This document shows, one piece after another, positions 49,378 to 58,051 of a stretch of DNA of 64,000 nucleotides (the first letter of the stretch is position 1; each line of letters begins with the position of its first letter). This DNA comes from JADJVL01 sp046331545. GTDB lineage: Bacteria > Acidobacteriota > Holophagae > Holophagales > Holophagaceae. Under the pieces are notes generated by a model, which was not told the DNA's origin, did no database searches, and was given only the letters and a program-made list of their open reading frames with translations. The translations under genes and the position numbers were made by a program. The stretch lies in the NCBI GenBank assembly GCA_046331545.1, contig JAXLQR010000002.1, positions 310,001 to 374,000 on the forward strand, in the 5' to 3' direction.

Positions 49378-50597
49378 AGCTGCCCCCGGTCTGGCGCTCC
49401 CGGGCCCTGCGGGCCTTCCTGCTGGCGGCCCTGGTCTCCAACATCGGCAACTGGATGCAGATCTTCACCGAGCAGTGGCTCACCCTGAGCCTCGCGGGCC
49501 CCGAGGCCGCGCGCTGGGGCGGGCGGCTGGCCTTCGCCTCGGGCCTCGCGACCCTGGTGTTCATCCCGCTGGGGGGCTGGATCGCGGACCACCTGCACCG
49601 GCCGCGGGCCCTGGCCGCGGCCCAGCTCTGGCTGATGTCCCTGGCCCTGGCCATGGCGGTCCTGGCCTGGAAGGGACGCCTCGGCCTCCACGGCCTCCTG
49701 GCCTTCGCCCTGGCGGGCGGGGTCGGCGGCGCCCTCGCCATGACCCTGGGCCAGAGCCTGGTGGCCGACCTCGCGGAACCCGGCCTGGTGCCGGCCGCCA
49801 TGGGCCTCCTCGGGGTCCAGTTCAACCTCAGCCGCATCCTCGGGCCCACGGTGGCCGCCTTCCTCTTCCCCTTCGTCGGCCCGGCGGGGAACTTCGCGCT
49901 GAACGCCCTGACCTTCCTCCCGCTGCTCGCGGTGGTGGCCCGCATGCGGCGGGCGCCGCCGGCGGCGAAGGAGGGGGAGGTCCTGTCCTACCGCGAGGGC
50001 TGGGCCGCCATCCGCGGCCACCGGGGCCTCGGGATGGTGCTCGTGCTGGCGCTGGTGGCGGGCATTTTCGCGTGGGGCTACTTCGCCCTGCTGCCCGTCT
50101 ACGGCGCGAGGCTCCTGGGCCTCGGGGAGCGCGGGGTCGCGGGGCTGCTCTCCATGTTCGGCACCGGCGCGGTGCTCGGCGGCCTCGGGGTGGCCCACGC
50201 CTCGCGGCCGCCCGCCCAGCGCCTGGGCCGCGCCGTCCTCGCCTTCGGGGCGGCGGGACTCTGCCTCCTGGTCCTGGCCGCCTGGCCGGACGCCCGGATC
50301 GCGCCCTGGGCCTTCCTGGCCATGGGCCTGCTCCAGGCCACCTTCGCGGGCACCCTCAGCGGGCTGGTGATGGCCTGGGCTCCGGCCGCCCTGCGGGGCC
50401 GGATCAACGCGGTGTACCTGATGGCCATCATCGGCGTGACGCCCTTCGGCAACCTCGCCGCGGGCGAGGCCGCCCAGGCCCTGGGCTTCCACGGGCCCCG
50501 CTGGGTGCTCGCCGGGGAGGGGCTGGTGCTGCTGGCCACCGCCGTGGTGGCCACCGTCCGGCGGCGCCGGATCCCCGATGGACCGCCCCACCCCTAA
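49374..50597 (+). CDS. MFS transporter, MFS_3 type
   Basis: 407-residue exporter of the enterobactin-exporter-like (MFS_3) group: RAFLLAALVSNIGNWMQIFTEQWL at the N-terminus, signature loop GGWIADHLHRPRAL, and about ten to twelve membrane helices. The C-terminal half has LRGRINAVYLMAIIGVTPFGNL. Substrate unknown. GTG overlaps the thiolase stop (GTGA). Joint expression with the thiolase and the SanA-like protein suggests export of an acyl-derived metabolite, by inference only. Confidence 0.88.
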   Translation: MKLPPVWRSRALRAFLLAALVSNIGNWMQIFTEQWLTLSLAGPEAARWGGRLAFASGLATLVFIPLGGWIADHLHRPRALAAAQLWLMSLALAMAVLAWKGRLGLHGLLAFALAGGVGGALAMTLGQSLVADLAEPGLVPAAMGLLGVQFNLSRILGPTVAAFLFPFVGPAGNFALNALTFLPLLAVVARMRRAPPAAKEGEVLSYREGWAAIRGHRGLGMVLVLALVAGIFAWGYFALLPVYGARLLGLGERGVAGLLSMFGTGAVLGGLGVAHASRPPAQRLGRAVLAFGAAGLCLLVLAAWPDARIAPWAFLAMGLLQATFAGTLSGLVMAWAPAALRGRINAVYLMAIIGVTPFGNLAAGEAAQALGFHGPRWVLAGEGLVLLATAVVATVRRRRIPDGPPHP

Positions 50598-50675
50598 ACG
50601 GATCCGCCCTCCGGGACGAAACTAGGGGGTCCCAGCCCGGGTCGATGGCCCGTTATGATGTCTTACGAGGTACCC

Positions 50676-51422
50676 ATGACCGATGCATCCCCGAGCGGCG
50701 CGCCCCTCATCCGGCTCCGCGAGATCACGAAGGTCTACCAGATGGGCGACATGGAAGTGCGCGCCCTGGACGGCGTGGACTTGGACATCACCCGGGGCGA
50801 GTATGTGGCCATCATGGGCCCGTCGGGCTCGGGCAAGTCCACGATGATGAACGTCATCGGCTGCCTGGACACGCCCACCACGGGCACCTACGAGCTGAAC
50901 GGCAAGCTGGCCAGCAGCATGAGCGACGACGAGCTGGCCCAGATCCGCAACGAGGAGATCGGCTTCGTCTTCCAGACCTTCAACCTGCTGGCCCGCACGA
51001 CGGCGCTGCAGAACGTGGAACTTCCGCTGATCTACGCCGGCCTTCCCCCCGTGGAACGCCACGCCAAGGCCCAGCAGGCCCTGGAGAACGTGGGCCTGGG
51101 CAGCCGCAGCGACCACATGCCCAACCAGCTCTCCGGCGGCCAGCGCCAGCGCGTGGCCATCGCCCGGGCCCTGGTGAACGACCCTTCCATCCTCCTGGCG
51201 GACGAGCCCACCGGCGCCCTGGATTCGAAGACCAGCATCGAGATCATGGACCTCTTCGAGCAGCTCTTCCAGCGCGGCAACACCATCATCCTCGTCACCC
51301 ACGAGGAGGACATCGCGAGGCACGCCCACCGCATCGTGAAGCTCCGCGACGGCAAGATCATCCACGACGAGCCCAACACGCCCATCACGAGCCAGGAGCA
51401 CCTGGCGCACCTGAGCCTGTAG
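50676..51422 (+). CDS. ABC transporter ATP-binding protein, LolD/MacB type
   Basis: 248-residue ATPase of the MacB/LolD/FtsE group. Walker A is MGPSGSGKSTMMNV, the Q loop is FVFQTFNLLART, the signature is LSGGQRQRVAIARAL, Walker B is ILLADEPTGALDSKT, and the switch His is in LVTHEED. Such ATPases work with FtsX-like permeases. No permease is adjacent, so it is an orphan here. ATG 50676 has GAGG 5 nt upstream; an ATG at 50655 lies inside a TATGAT that looks like the -10 box, which argues against it. Confidence 0.92.
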   Translation: MTDASPSGAPLIRLREITKVYQMGDMEVRALDGVDLDITRGEYVAIMGPSGSGKSTMMNVIGCLDTPTTGTYELNGKLASSMSDDELAQIRNEEIGFVFQTFNLLARTTALQNVELPLIYAGLPPVERHAKAQQALENVGLGSRSDHMPNQLSGGQRQRVAIARALVNDPSILLADEPTGALDSKTSIEIMDLFEQLFQRGNTIILVTHEEDIARHAHRIVKLRDGKIIHDEPNTPITSQEHLAHLSL

Positions 51423-51509
51423 GAGGGCGAGTCCTCCGGCGGGGCAGCGCAGCCTTGGGCTGTGGAATGAACAGTCCCAGGCAGCGGGCTATGGACGTTC
51501 CGCTTTGAC
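51423..51509. other. Spacer after the ABC ATPase
   Basis: 87 bp with no clear terminator; ends at the first unit of the tandem array. Nothing else recognised. Confidence 0.4.
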
Positions 51510-51599
51510 GTTGACCTCATGCCGTCGACGTCGACCTGATGCCGTTGCCGTTGACCTGAGGCCGTTGCCGTCGACCTGATGCCGTTGCCGTTGACCTTC
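51510..51599 (+). repeat. Tandem array of 20-bp units, left arm
   Basis: Four and a half units with exact 20-bp period start at 51510, 51530, 51550, 51570 and 51590. Consensus: GT(T/C)GACCTGATGCCGTTGC. The units are contiguous with no spacers, so this is not CRISPR. The array ends GTTGACCTTC immediately before the hairpin at 51605, the mirror image of GAAGGTCAAC after the right hairpin. Confidence 0.85.
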
Positions 51600-51604
51600 A
51601 AACG

Positions 51605-51655
51605 GCACCTCGATCCGGCGCCGCCGTGCCTTCCGGCGACGCCGGATCGAGGTGC
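51605..51655. repeat. Left hairpin of the structured element
   Basis: Arms of 22 nt (51605-51626 and 51634-51655): 16 perfect outer pairs, one C-A mismatch (a G-U pair if read from the minus strand), 5 inner pairs, and the 7-nt loop TGCCTTC. Shape and loop match the 42.1-kb hairpin although the stems differ. Confidence 0.85.
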
Positions 51656-51831
51656 GGCCTAGCGATAGCGTGGCAGGAACATGAACCCAGTACGTCCCCG
51701 TGCCGAGGCGTGCGGTGGGACGAAAGCCGGTTCGTGCGGCCGGCCATGCAGGAGATTCCCGGCCGGGCCGTCCCCAGCGCGGTGACAACACCATGCCCCT
51801 TCGTCCCTCCCCTGCCGCGCTCCGCTTGGCC
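51656..51831. other. Core of the structured element
   Basis: 176 bp between the two hairpins. Its ends are imperfect inverted copies of each other: GCGGCCTAGCGATAGCG-T-GGCAGG at 51654-51677 against, on the other strand, GCGGCCAAGCGGAGCG-C-GGCAGG (51810-51832). Inside are further small palindromes (CGTCCC/GGGACG around 51693-51722; CCCGGCCGGG near 51760). No open frame here has protein-like composition. It could be a structured RNA or the payload of a non-autonomous mobile element. Confidence 0.6.
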
Positions 51832-51879
51832 GCATGCGAGTCCGCCGCGGCATGATGCCGCCGCGACGGACTCGCATGC
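51832..51879. repeat. Right hairpin of the structured element
   Basis: Arms 51832-51851 and 51860-51879, 20 nt each, complementary except for one C-A mismatch at arm position 14 (G-U if transcribed leftward), with an 8-nt loop. Stem sequence differs from both other copies. Confidence 0.85.
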
Positions 51880-51885
51880 CTTTGG

Positions 51886-51974
51886 AAGGTCAACGGCAAG
51901 GTCAAGGTCAAGGTCAAGGGCAAGGTCAAGTTCAAGGTAAGGTCAACGTCAAGATCACCTTCAAGATCAGGCTC
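51886..51974 (-). repeat. GGTCAA-type array, right arm
   Basis: Six exact GGTCAA hexamers plus degenerate copies (GGCAA, GTTCAA, ATCA), inverse in orientation to the left array. It starts GGAAGGTCAACGGCAAGG next to the right hairpin and fades into unique sequence about 60 bp before the carbonic anhydrase start. Confidence 0.8.
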
Positions 51975-52036
51975 GATGCCTGCGGTCTGCGCCATCCCGC
52001 GCGACGCCAGGCGCCCCGCCCCGCTAATCTGGAGCC

Positions 52037-52711
52037 ATGCAGAAGCTCGTCGAAGGGATCCACCACTTCCAGCGGGAGGTCTTCGCCACCCACCAGGAGC
52101 TGTTCGCGCGGCTCCAGGACCGGCAGGCGCCGGAGACGCTGTTCATCACCTGCTCGGACAGCCGCATCAACCCGAACCTCATCACCCAGACCCTGCCGGG
52201 CGAGCTGTTCATCCTGCGCAACGCGGGGAACCTGGTGCCGCCGTACGACGACCACCTGGGGGGCGACGCGGCGACCATCGAGTTCGCGGTGGCGGCGCTG
52301 AACGTGAAGGACATCATCGTCTGCGGCCACTCGGGCTGCGGGGCCATGCACGCCCTGCTGCACCCGGAACGCCTGGCGGCCCTGCCCGCCTGCGCCGCCT
52401 GGCTGAAGCACGCGGAGAAGACGAAGGCCATCATCGAGGGCAGCTACGCCCACCTCGCCGAGGACGCGCCGCGGCTCACGGCCACCGTGGAGGAGAACGT
52501 CCTCGTCCAGCTGGAGCACCTGCGCACCCACCCGGCCGTGGCGGCCGGCATGGCCGCGGGTCGGCTCCACCTCCACGGCTGGGTCTACAAGATCGAGACC
52601 GGCGAGGTGTTCGCCTACGACGCCGCCGCGGGGCAGTTCCGCTCCCTCACCGGGGACGCGGCCCAGGCTCCGCCGGTGGACGCCTCGCGCCTGGGCGAAC
52701 TGTCCATCTGA
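52037..52711 (+). CDS. Beta-class carbonic anhydrase
   Basis: 224-residue zinc enzyme hydrating CO2 to bicarbonate. Zinc ligands and partners are visible: CSDSRINPN (Cys39, Asp, Arg) and CGHSGCGAM (His, Cys). The N-terminal helix GIHHFQREVFATHQELFARL is typical of bacterial beta-CAs. No signal peptide, so cytoplasmic. It lies directly after the structured repeat element and converges on the S15 hydrolase gene with a 3-bp gap. Confidence 0.94.
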   Translation: MQKLVEGIHHFQREVFATHQELFARLQDRQAPETLFITCSDSRINPNLITQTLPGELFILRNAGNLVPPYDDHLGGDAATIEFAVAALNVKDIIVCGHSGCGAMHALLHPERLAALPACAAWLKHAEKTKAIIEGSYAHLAEDAPRLTATVEENVLVQLEHLRTHPAVAAGMAAGRLHLHGWVYKIETGEVFAYDAAAGQFRSLTGDAAQAPPVDASRLGELSI

Positions 52712-52714
52712 GGC

Positions 52715-54586
52715 TTAACGCCCCGCGAGCACCGGCAGCTCCAGGCGCGATCCGGCGGGCCCGCCGCGGTGGATCCGCACCGTCGCGGCGCGGAAGTCCT
52801 TCTCGGTGGCCTTCGAGATGTCCATGAAGCGCTGGGGGTTGAGGTCCATCAAGGGGAACCAGGTGCTCTGCACCTGCACCATCAGGCGGTGGCCCTTCCT
52901 GAAGGTGTGGAAGACGTCGTTGAGGGCGTAGTCCACCTTCGCGGGCAGGCCCGGCTTGAAGGGTTCGGGCTTCGACAGGGAGTTCCGGAACTTTCCGCGC
53001 ATCACTTCGCCGCGCACCAGCTGCTGCATGCCGCCGAGCTTGCTGGCCCTGGCGTCCCAGGGGCTCTCCGGCGCCTTCGCGTCCGGATCCCTGAAGTCGT
53101 CGGGATAGACGTCGATGACCTTCACCACGAAGTCGGCGTCGGTGCCGGTGGTGCTGGCCACGAGGTGGACCTGGATGGGCCCGGCCAGCGTGAGGTCGCG
53201 GTCCAGGGGACCGGTCTCGAAGACCAGCACGTCGGGGCGACGGGCGGCGAAGCGCTGGTCGGCCACCATGTACTCCTTGGGCATGCCGATGTCGATGCCG
53301 TTCCAGAAGGGCACGGGCCTCTTCGGGTCGGACACGTAGGTCTCGGCGCCCTTGGCGGCCGGCGCGGTCCAGCTGAGGCGGCTGCCCGCGTCGAACCACA
53401 CGGCGGTGGCCTTGGCCTCCTTCGGGGGCCAGGCGTCGAGCCTCCTCCAGGTGTTGGTCCCGGTCTCGAAGACGCTGGCCTTCGGGAGCTTCGGGTCGGG
53501 CGCGCCCTTGAGGTGGTGCATGAAGAAGGGGATCTCGATGTCGGCCTGGTAGGTCTCGCTGGTGGCGGAGCCGAACCGGACGTCCCCGAGGCGGTCGCCC
53601 TTGGTGCGGGCCCAGCCGCCGTGGACCCAGGGGCCCATGACCAGCTTCGAATCCGTGGCCGGAGACTGGGCCTGGAGGGCCTTGTGGACCTGGAGGGCGC
53701 CGAAGAGGTTCTCGGCGTCGAACCAGCCGCCCACGGTGAGCACGGCGGGCTTCACGTCCTTCAGGTGGGGCCGGAGGTTCCGGGCCTGCCAGAAGGCGTC
53801 GAAGGTCGGGTGCGCCAGCATCTCGGTCCAGAAGGCGATGCGCTTGCCGGCGTACTTCGGATCGTCGCTGTGCCCGAGGCCGCCCATGGCCTGGAAGAAG
53901 GCGTAGCCGTCGGCGGTGCCGTGGTCGTAGGGCGTCGGCCAGGCGCGGGTGGGCTTCGGCCGGGCCTGGCCGAAGTTCATCATGAAGTTGAAGGCGTGGG
54001 GCAGCCACAGGGCCCCGTTGCGATGGAAATCGTCCCCGGTGAACCAGTCGGTGACCGGGGCCTGGGGGCTCGCGGCCTTCAGCGCGGGGTGCGCGCCGAT
54101 CAGGCCGGCCGCGGTGTAGAAGCCCGGGTAGCTGATGCCCCACTGCCCGACGCGGCCGTTGTTCCCGGCCACGTTCTTCAGCACCCATTCGATGGTGTCG
54201 TAGGTGTCGCTGCTCTCGTCGATGTCCTTCGGCCCCGATTTCCGCTCGAGGTGGGGCGTCATGTTCACGAACTCGCCTTCGCTCATGAGCCGGCCCCGCA
54301 CGTCCTGGTAGACGAAGATGAAGCCCTCCCTGCCGAACAGCGGGGAGGGCCCGAGGTCGCTCTTGAGGTTCTCCTCGCCGTAGGGGGCCACGCTGTAGGG
54401 CGTGCGGTTCAGCATCACCGGGTAGGTCCGCGCGCCGTCCTTCGGGACGTAGATGGCGGTGAAGAGCTTGACGCCGTCCCGCATGGGGATGAGCACCTCG
54501 CGCTTGGTGTAGTGCTCCTTGACGTAGTCCAGCCCCTGGGCGGCGAGGAGGGTCGGCAGGCAGGTCAGCAGCAGGGCGCGGCGCAT
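52715..54586 (-). CDS. CocE/NonD-family S15 hydrolase
   Basis: 623-residue exported alpha/beta hydrolase of the X-Pro dipeptidyl-peptidase/alpha-amino-acid ester hydrolase family. Signal peptide at residues 1-16. The N-terminal domain has VLIPMRDGVKLFTAIYVP. The catalytic Ser is in QWGISYPGFY (about residue 150), Asp in GGWFDAENLFG and His in GPWVHGGW. The C-terminal jelly-roll is typical (LVASTTGTDADFVVKVIDVYP; GHRLMVQVQSTWFPLMDLNPQ). Substrates in the family range from cocaine and beta-lactam esters to peptides; none can be assigned. Confidence 0.92.
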   Translation of the reverse strand: MRRALLLTCLPTLLAAQGLDYVKEHYTKREVLIPMRDGVKLFTAIYVPKDGARTYPVMLNRTPYSVAPYGEENLKSDLGPSPLFGREGFIFVYQDVRGRLMSEGEFVNMTPHLERKSGPKDIDESSDTYDTIEWVLKNVAGNNGRVGQWGISYPGFYTAAGLIGAHPALKAASPQAPVTDWFTGDDFHRNGALWLPHAFNFMMNFGQARPKPTRAWPTPYDHGTADGYAFFQAMGGLGHSDDPKYAGKRIAFWTEMLAHPTFDAFWQARNLRPHLKDVKPAVLTVGGWFDAENLFGALQVHKALQAQSPATDSKLVMGPWVHGGWARTKGDRLGDVRFGSATSETYQADIEIPFFMHHLKGAPDPKLPKASVFETGTNTWRRLDAWPPKEAKATAVWFDAGSRLSWTAPAAKGAETYVSDPKRPVPFWNGIDIGMPKEYMVADQRFAARRPDVLVFETGPLDRDLTLAGPIQVHLVASTTGTDADFVVKVIDVYPDDFRDPDAKAPESPWDARASKLGGMQQLVRGEVMRGKFRNSLSKPEPFKPGLPAKVDYALNDVFHTFRKGHRLMVQVQSTWFPLMDLNPQRFMDISKATEKDFRAATVRIHRGGPAGSRLELPVLAGR

Positions 54587-54710
54587 GGAGGCTCCGGGGC
54601 AGTGGAACGAAGCCTAGCAGGGCTTTCCTCGCCTTGCGAGGCTTGCGGGCCCGGTTGCGGAGATCCCAACGATCCGTCAGATTCGAGGAAGCAATTCCCT
54701 GGAGCCCGCC

Positions 54711-55184
54711 TTGGGCAAGTTCGCCGACCTCGACGCCCTCAACCTCAGCCCCGCCGCCCGCAAGGCCGCGGAGTTCCTGAAGTCCCGCTTCCCCTCGGTG
54801 CAGATCACCTCGGGGCGCCGGACGCGGGAGGACCAGGCGCGGATCCTGGCGCGGAACGTCCAGGCCCAGCGGGACTACCTCGCGACGGCCTACAGGGACT
54901 GCAGCGTCAAGCGCGCCTGCCAGGAGTGGGTGGAGGCCCACCCCGACGCCATCACCGAGTCCGACCTGGCCTCGGGCCTGCTGAGCGTCCTCGAAGGCTT
55001 CGACACCTTCGCCCTGGCCAAGCTCAGCAAGCACTTCACCGGCGACGCCTTCGACGTCAAGCCGCCCGCGCTGAACCCCGAGGACGTCAGGGCCGCCATG
55101 CAGCAGATGCCTGGGCTCGAGCGGTTCATGGAGCGGCGGGACGGGAGCCTGGTGCGGTGGCACGCGCAGTTCGGGAAGAAGTAG
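54711..55184 (+). CDS. M15-like peptidase domain protein
   Basis: 157 residues resembling the small D-Ala-D-Ala carboxypeptidase/VanY-like fold of peptidase M15. Motifs are ITSGRRTREDQARIL, the metal-site SKHFTGDAFDV (H-x6-D spacing) and a C-terminal LVRWHAQFGK with the last His. No signal peptide, so substrate and location are uncertain; phage or toxin-type endolysins also look like this. The start is a TTG at 54711 with GGAG 7 nt upstream. Confidence 0.7.
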   Translation: MGKFADLDALNLSPAARKAAEFLKSRFPSVQITSGRRTREDQARILARNVQAQRDYLATAYRDCSVKRACQEWVEAHPDAITESDLASGLLSVLEGFDTFALAKLSKHFTGDAFDVKPPALNPEDVRAAMQQMPGLERFMERRDGSLVRWHAQFGKK

Positions 55185-55209
55185 GCGGTATGCCTGTCTA
55201 TGGCATTTC

Positions 55210-56169
55210 CTAGAGATTCACGCGAAGGGATCTAGGAGCCTGGTCTCCATATAGGTCCACCAGCTCCTGCCTTAGGCGTTCAAGTCGTGCCTGCATACAG
55301 TGGCGAAAAAAATCTGGCTGAACGTACATTGGGGGCGGTTGAAGATTGAATGGGTCTACTCGTTTGAACTCTTCAAGGTGGGTTACTGGGTCGTGGGTTC
55401 CTAGAATTGAGAAATCGACCCCATCCCAGTTGTTATTGAGTGTGCAAAAGAACTGTTGTGCTGAAAAGAACTGAACCACGCTCCATACTTTTCTGGTGGT
55501 GGAGTCAGCTCTGACGTAGATCAAGTGCCCAACTGGAGGACGAAATTTGTCCACGTCCTGGTAGTGCAGATGGGAAATTTGAACAGGGTTAAAGCGTGAG
55601 CCGGGTTCGATCTTGCTTGAGAGGTAATCCTTTGAAACCTGATCCAATGGATTAGGTAGCCCGAAATATTCGGTGCAACCAAGGCTTACTTTTATACACA
55701 GGCGCTTGATGTCGTCATCCATAGGGTGCTGAAGACGAATCTGTCTCAAGTCCATCCGAATTTTCTCGCCACGTACAATTCGAACAGTCCTTCCCTCCGA
55801 CTGCAGGTTTTTAATGATTTTCGCCAGTTTCTCGGGTGACCAATTGAATCCGATAGCATTGCCCTTCGAATCACGTGTGATCTGAGGCTCCGACCGTGTG
55901 GCAACGAAATCTTGGTCAATATCGAAATACTGCCCAGAAGCATCTGGACCAATTCGCTTCCATATGTGAGGTCGTGGCGGCTTCATTCCGCATCTTCGTA
56001 GGATGAACATCCATTCTGCGAAATGCCTTGAAGCTGCGGCTTCGATGGTGTGTCCGAATGTGTTGTTGCAATTCGAACATGCGCGAATTGCTGTTCCCCC
56101 ACCGAGAAACTGGGGGAATACGTGATCATCGGAATCGGATTCTCGGAGTTCGCAAAAGGGACACAGCAT
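55210..56169 (-). CDS. Low-GC HNH endonuclease-like protein
   Basis: 319 residues. The N-terminus MLCPFCELRESDSDDHVFPQ, followed after ~12 residues by CSNCNNTFGHTIEA, is a zinc-finger HNH nuclease module: two CxxC pairs, DDH core His and an Asn pair. The remaining 260 residues form an unrecognised domain. G+C is about 45-50% by eye, against about 70% around it, and codon use is correspondingly different, indicating recent transfer. ATG at 56169 has GAGGG upstream; an ATG at 56190 adds 7 residues. It starts 26 bp downstream of tRNA-Leu, a common integration point. Confidence 0.7.
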   Translation of the reverse strand: MLCPFCELRESDSDDHVFPQFLGGGTAIRACSNCNNTFGHTIEAAASRHFAEWMFILRRCGMKPPRPHIWKRIGPDASGQYFDIDQDFVATRSEPQITRDSKGNAIGFNWSPEKLAKIIKNLQSEGRTVRIVRGEKIRMDLRQIRLQHPMDDDIKRLCIKVSLGCTEYFGLPNPLDQVSKDYLSSKIEPGSRFNPVQISHLHYQDVDKFRPPVGHLIYVRADSTTRKVWSVVQFFSAQQFFCTLNNNWDGVDFSILGTHDPVTHLEEFKRVDPFNLQPPPMYVQPDFFRHCMQARLERLRQELVDLYGDQAPRSLRVNL

Positions 56170-56195
56170 CGGCTTGCCCTCGTAAATCATGATCG

Positions 56196-56278
56196 TGCCG
56201 GTGGTCGGACTCGAACCGACACTTGGTTGCCCAAAACAGATTTTGAGTCTGTCGCGTCTGCCATTTCGCCACACCGGC
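56196..56278 (-). tRNA. tRNA-Leu (CAA)
   Basis: 83-nt class II tRNA. The acceptor stem is GCCGGTG/CACCGGC, the anticodon loop CTCAAAA gives anticodon CAA (codon UUG), there is a long variable arm, and the T-loop is GGTTCGAGTCC. The discriminator is A and the 3' CCA is not encoded (CGA follows). Tightly linked to the low-GC HNH gene downstream. Confidence 0.95.
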
Positions 56279-56324
56279 GGCGGCCCTCAGGATACAGGCT
56301 CCATGCGGGTTTGGAAACGCTGGC

Positions 56325-58037
56325 TCAGATCGCGGTGAGGGGGATCCGCCGCCCTGCCCCGAACGCCTTCGGGCTCACCTTCAATCCGTAGGGCAGCTGC
56401 CGGCGCTTGAACTCCGTGGCGCGCAGCAGGCCGAGGATGCGGGGCAGGTTCGCCCGTGCATTCGCCAACGCATCGCCATCGAGGAAGCATGCGAGGTCGT
56501 CCGCCAGACCCTCCTCCGGCCGCTGGGCTTCGATCGCCGCGCCGAGGATGGCGTCGAGCTGGCCGTAGGGCAGGAGGCTGGCCTCGTCGGTCTGGCCGGG
56601 CTTGAGTTCGGCGGTGGGGACGCGGTGGAGGATGCCCGGCGTGATGGCCTCGCCGTAGTGCCGGGCCAGGGCGTAGATCCGCGCCTTGAGGCAGTCCGCG
56701 AGGGGCCCGAAGGCACCGATGCCGTCGCCGTAGAGGGTGAAGTAGCCCGTGGCGGCCTCGCTCTTGTTGCCGGTGTTGAGCACCGCCAGGCGCTTCTTGC
56801 CAAGCTTCGCGTGGATGCCCGGCTCGCTGGTGAGCGCCATCAGCAGCATCGCCCGGCTGCGGCTCTGGAGGTTCTCGTCGGTGAGCGAGAATGCCCGCCC
56901 GGGCAGCGCGGCCTTCAACGCCTCCGCCGCCCCCGTGAAGGGCAGATCCGCGTTGACCTCCAGCAGGCCGACGCCGAGCCGCGCGGCCTGGTCCTTCGCC
57001 AGTTCGAGGCTCTCCGCGCTGCTGAAGCGCGTGGGCAGCGCCACCGCGAGCACCTTGTCCGGCCCCATCGCTTCCGCCGCCAGCGCCGCCGCCACGGCGC
57101 TGTCGATGCCGCCGCTCAGGCCCAGCACGAAGCCCTCCACGCCCTGCTTCTTCGCGTTGCCGCGGATGCCCATGACGAGGGCCTGGCGCAGCCAGTCGCC
57201 CTCCGCCAGGTCCTCGGGCCAGCGCGTGCCCGGGGCCTCGGTGTCCACGATCAGGGTCGCCTCGACGAACTCCGGCCCGTCCTGCCAGGAACCATCGGGC
57301 TGCGCGAGGCCCGAGCCGCCGTCGAAGAGGAGCCAGCTCTCGGCGCCCACCCGGGACGCGTAGACCACCGGGATGCCGTGCTTGGCCGCGAGGCCCGCGA
57401 TGAGGCGCCGCCGCTGCTGGGCCTTCGAGGGCACGGCCCAGGGCGCGGACTTCCCCGGAGGCACCCAGGAGCCCAGGTTCCCCGGGCTCGCCGAAGCGTT
57501 GAGGATCAGCGTGGCGCCCTTCCGGGCCAGGTCCGAGATGGGGTCCGCCGCGTAGGTCACCGGCGCGTTGCTGAGGCTCGGGTCCGCCCAGAGGTCCTCG
57601 CAGATGCTGATGCCGAGGCGCTGCCCCCCGAAGTCGATGAGGGGCTGGACCTCCGTGCTGGCCTCGAACCAGCGGGCCTCGTCGAAGACGTCGTACTCCG
57701 GCAGGGCCCGCTTGCGGATGACGTGCTTCCGTTCGCCGGCCTCGCACCACCACAGCTCGTTCCAGAGCCGCCCCGAGGGCGCGGGGCTGCTGGTGCCGAA
57801 GAGCAGCGGCACCGATCCGCTGAGGGCCGCCAGGCGCCGGGATTCCGCCTCGACGCGGGCCCGCAGCCCCGGCTCCCAGAGCCGGTCCTCGGCCAGGTAG
57901 CCCGGCACCGCCAGCTCCGGCGCCAGCACGAGCTCCGCGCCCTTCCCCACCGCGTCGGCATAGGCCGCCTCGATGCGGCGGGCGTTGCCCTCCGGGTCCC
58001 CGAGGCGGGCGTCCAGCTGGAGGAGGGCGATCTGCAT
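56325..58037 (-). CDS. nadE: Glutamine-dependent NAD+ synthetase
   Basis: 570-residue two-domain enzyme amidating deamido-NAD+ with glutamine-derived ammonia, the last step of NAD synthesis. The N-terminal nitrilase-type glutaminase domain has the Glu in LAPELAVPGYL, Lys in KRALPEYDVFDE and Cys in GISICEDLW. The synthetase domain has the ATP loop VLGLSGGIDSAVAAAL and VLNTGNKSEAATGYFTLYGDG. It ends at a typical GLKVSPKAFGAGRRIPL. It lies 14 bp downstream of the histidine kinase gene on the same strand. Confidence 0.96.
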   Translation of the reverse strand: MQIALLQLDARLGDPEGNARRIEAAYADAVGKGAELVLAPELAVPGYLAEDRLWEPGLRARVEAESRRLAALSGSVPLLFGTSSPAPSGRLWNELWWCEAGERKHVIRKRALPEYDVFDEARWFEASTEVQPLIDFGGQRLGISICEDLWADPSLSNAPVTYAADPISDLARKGATLILNASASPGNLGSWVPPGKSAPWAVPSKAQQRRRLIAGLAAKHGIPVVYASRVGAESWLLFDGGSGLAQPDGSWQDGPEFVEATLIVDTEAPGTRWPEDLAEGDWLRQALVMGIRGNAKKQGVEGFVLGLSGGIDSAVAAALAAEAMGPDKVLAVALPTRFSSAESLELAKDQAARLGVGLLEVNADLPFTGAAEALKAALPGRAFSLTDENLQSRSRAMLLMALTSEPGIHAKLGKKRLAVLNTGNKSEAATGYFTLYGDGIGAFGPLADCLKARIYALARHYGEAITPGILHRVPTAELKPGQTDEASLLPYGQLDAILGAAIEAQRPEEGLADDLACFLDGDALANARANLPRILGLLRATEFKRRQLPYGLKVSPKAFGAGRRIPLTAI

Positions 58038-58051
58038 GCCTCCAGGCTAGC

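Noticed and set aside
51510..51599. CRISPR array
   Set aside because: The 20-bp units are contiguous with no spacers, and no cas gene is present.
51834..52301. Protein with Gln/Gly/Val/Lys repeats encoded by the GGTCAA array
   Set aside because: The repeat translates in several frames to low-complexity peptide, breaks into antisense of the carbonic anhydrase, and has no start context. The DNA-level symmetry explains the repeat better.
55185..56195. Integrative element with attL/attR at tRNA-Leu
   Set aside because: No direct repeat of the tRNA 3' end was found near 55185-55215 and no integrase gene is present. The G+C shift alone supports transfer but not the mechanism.
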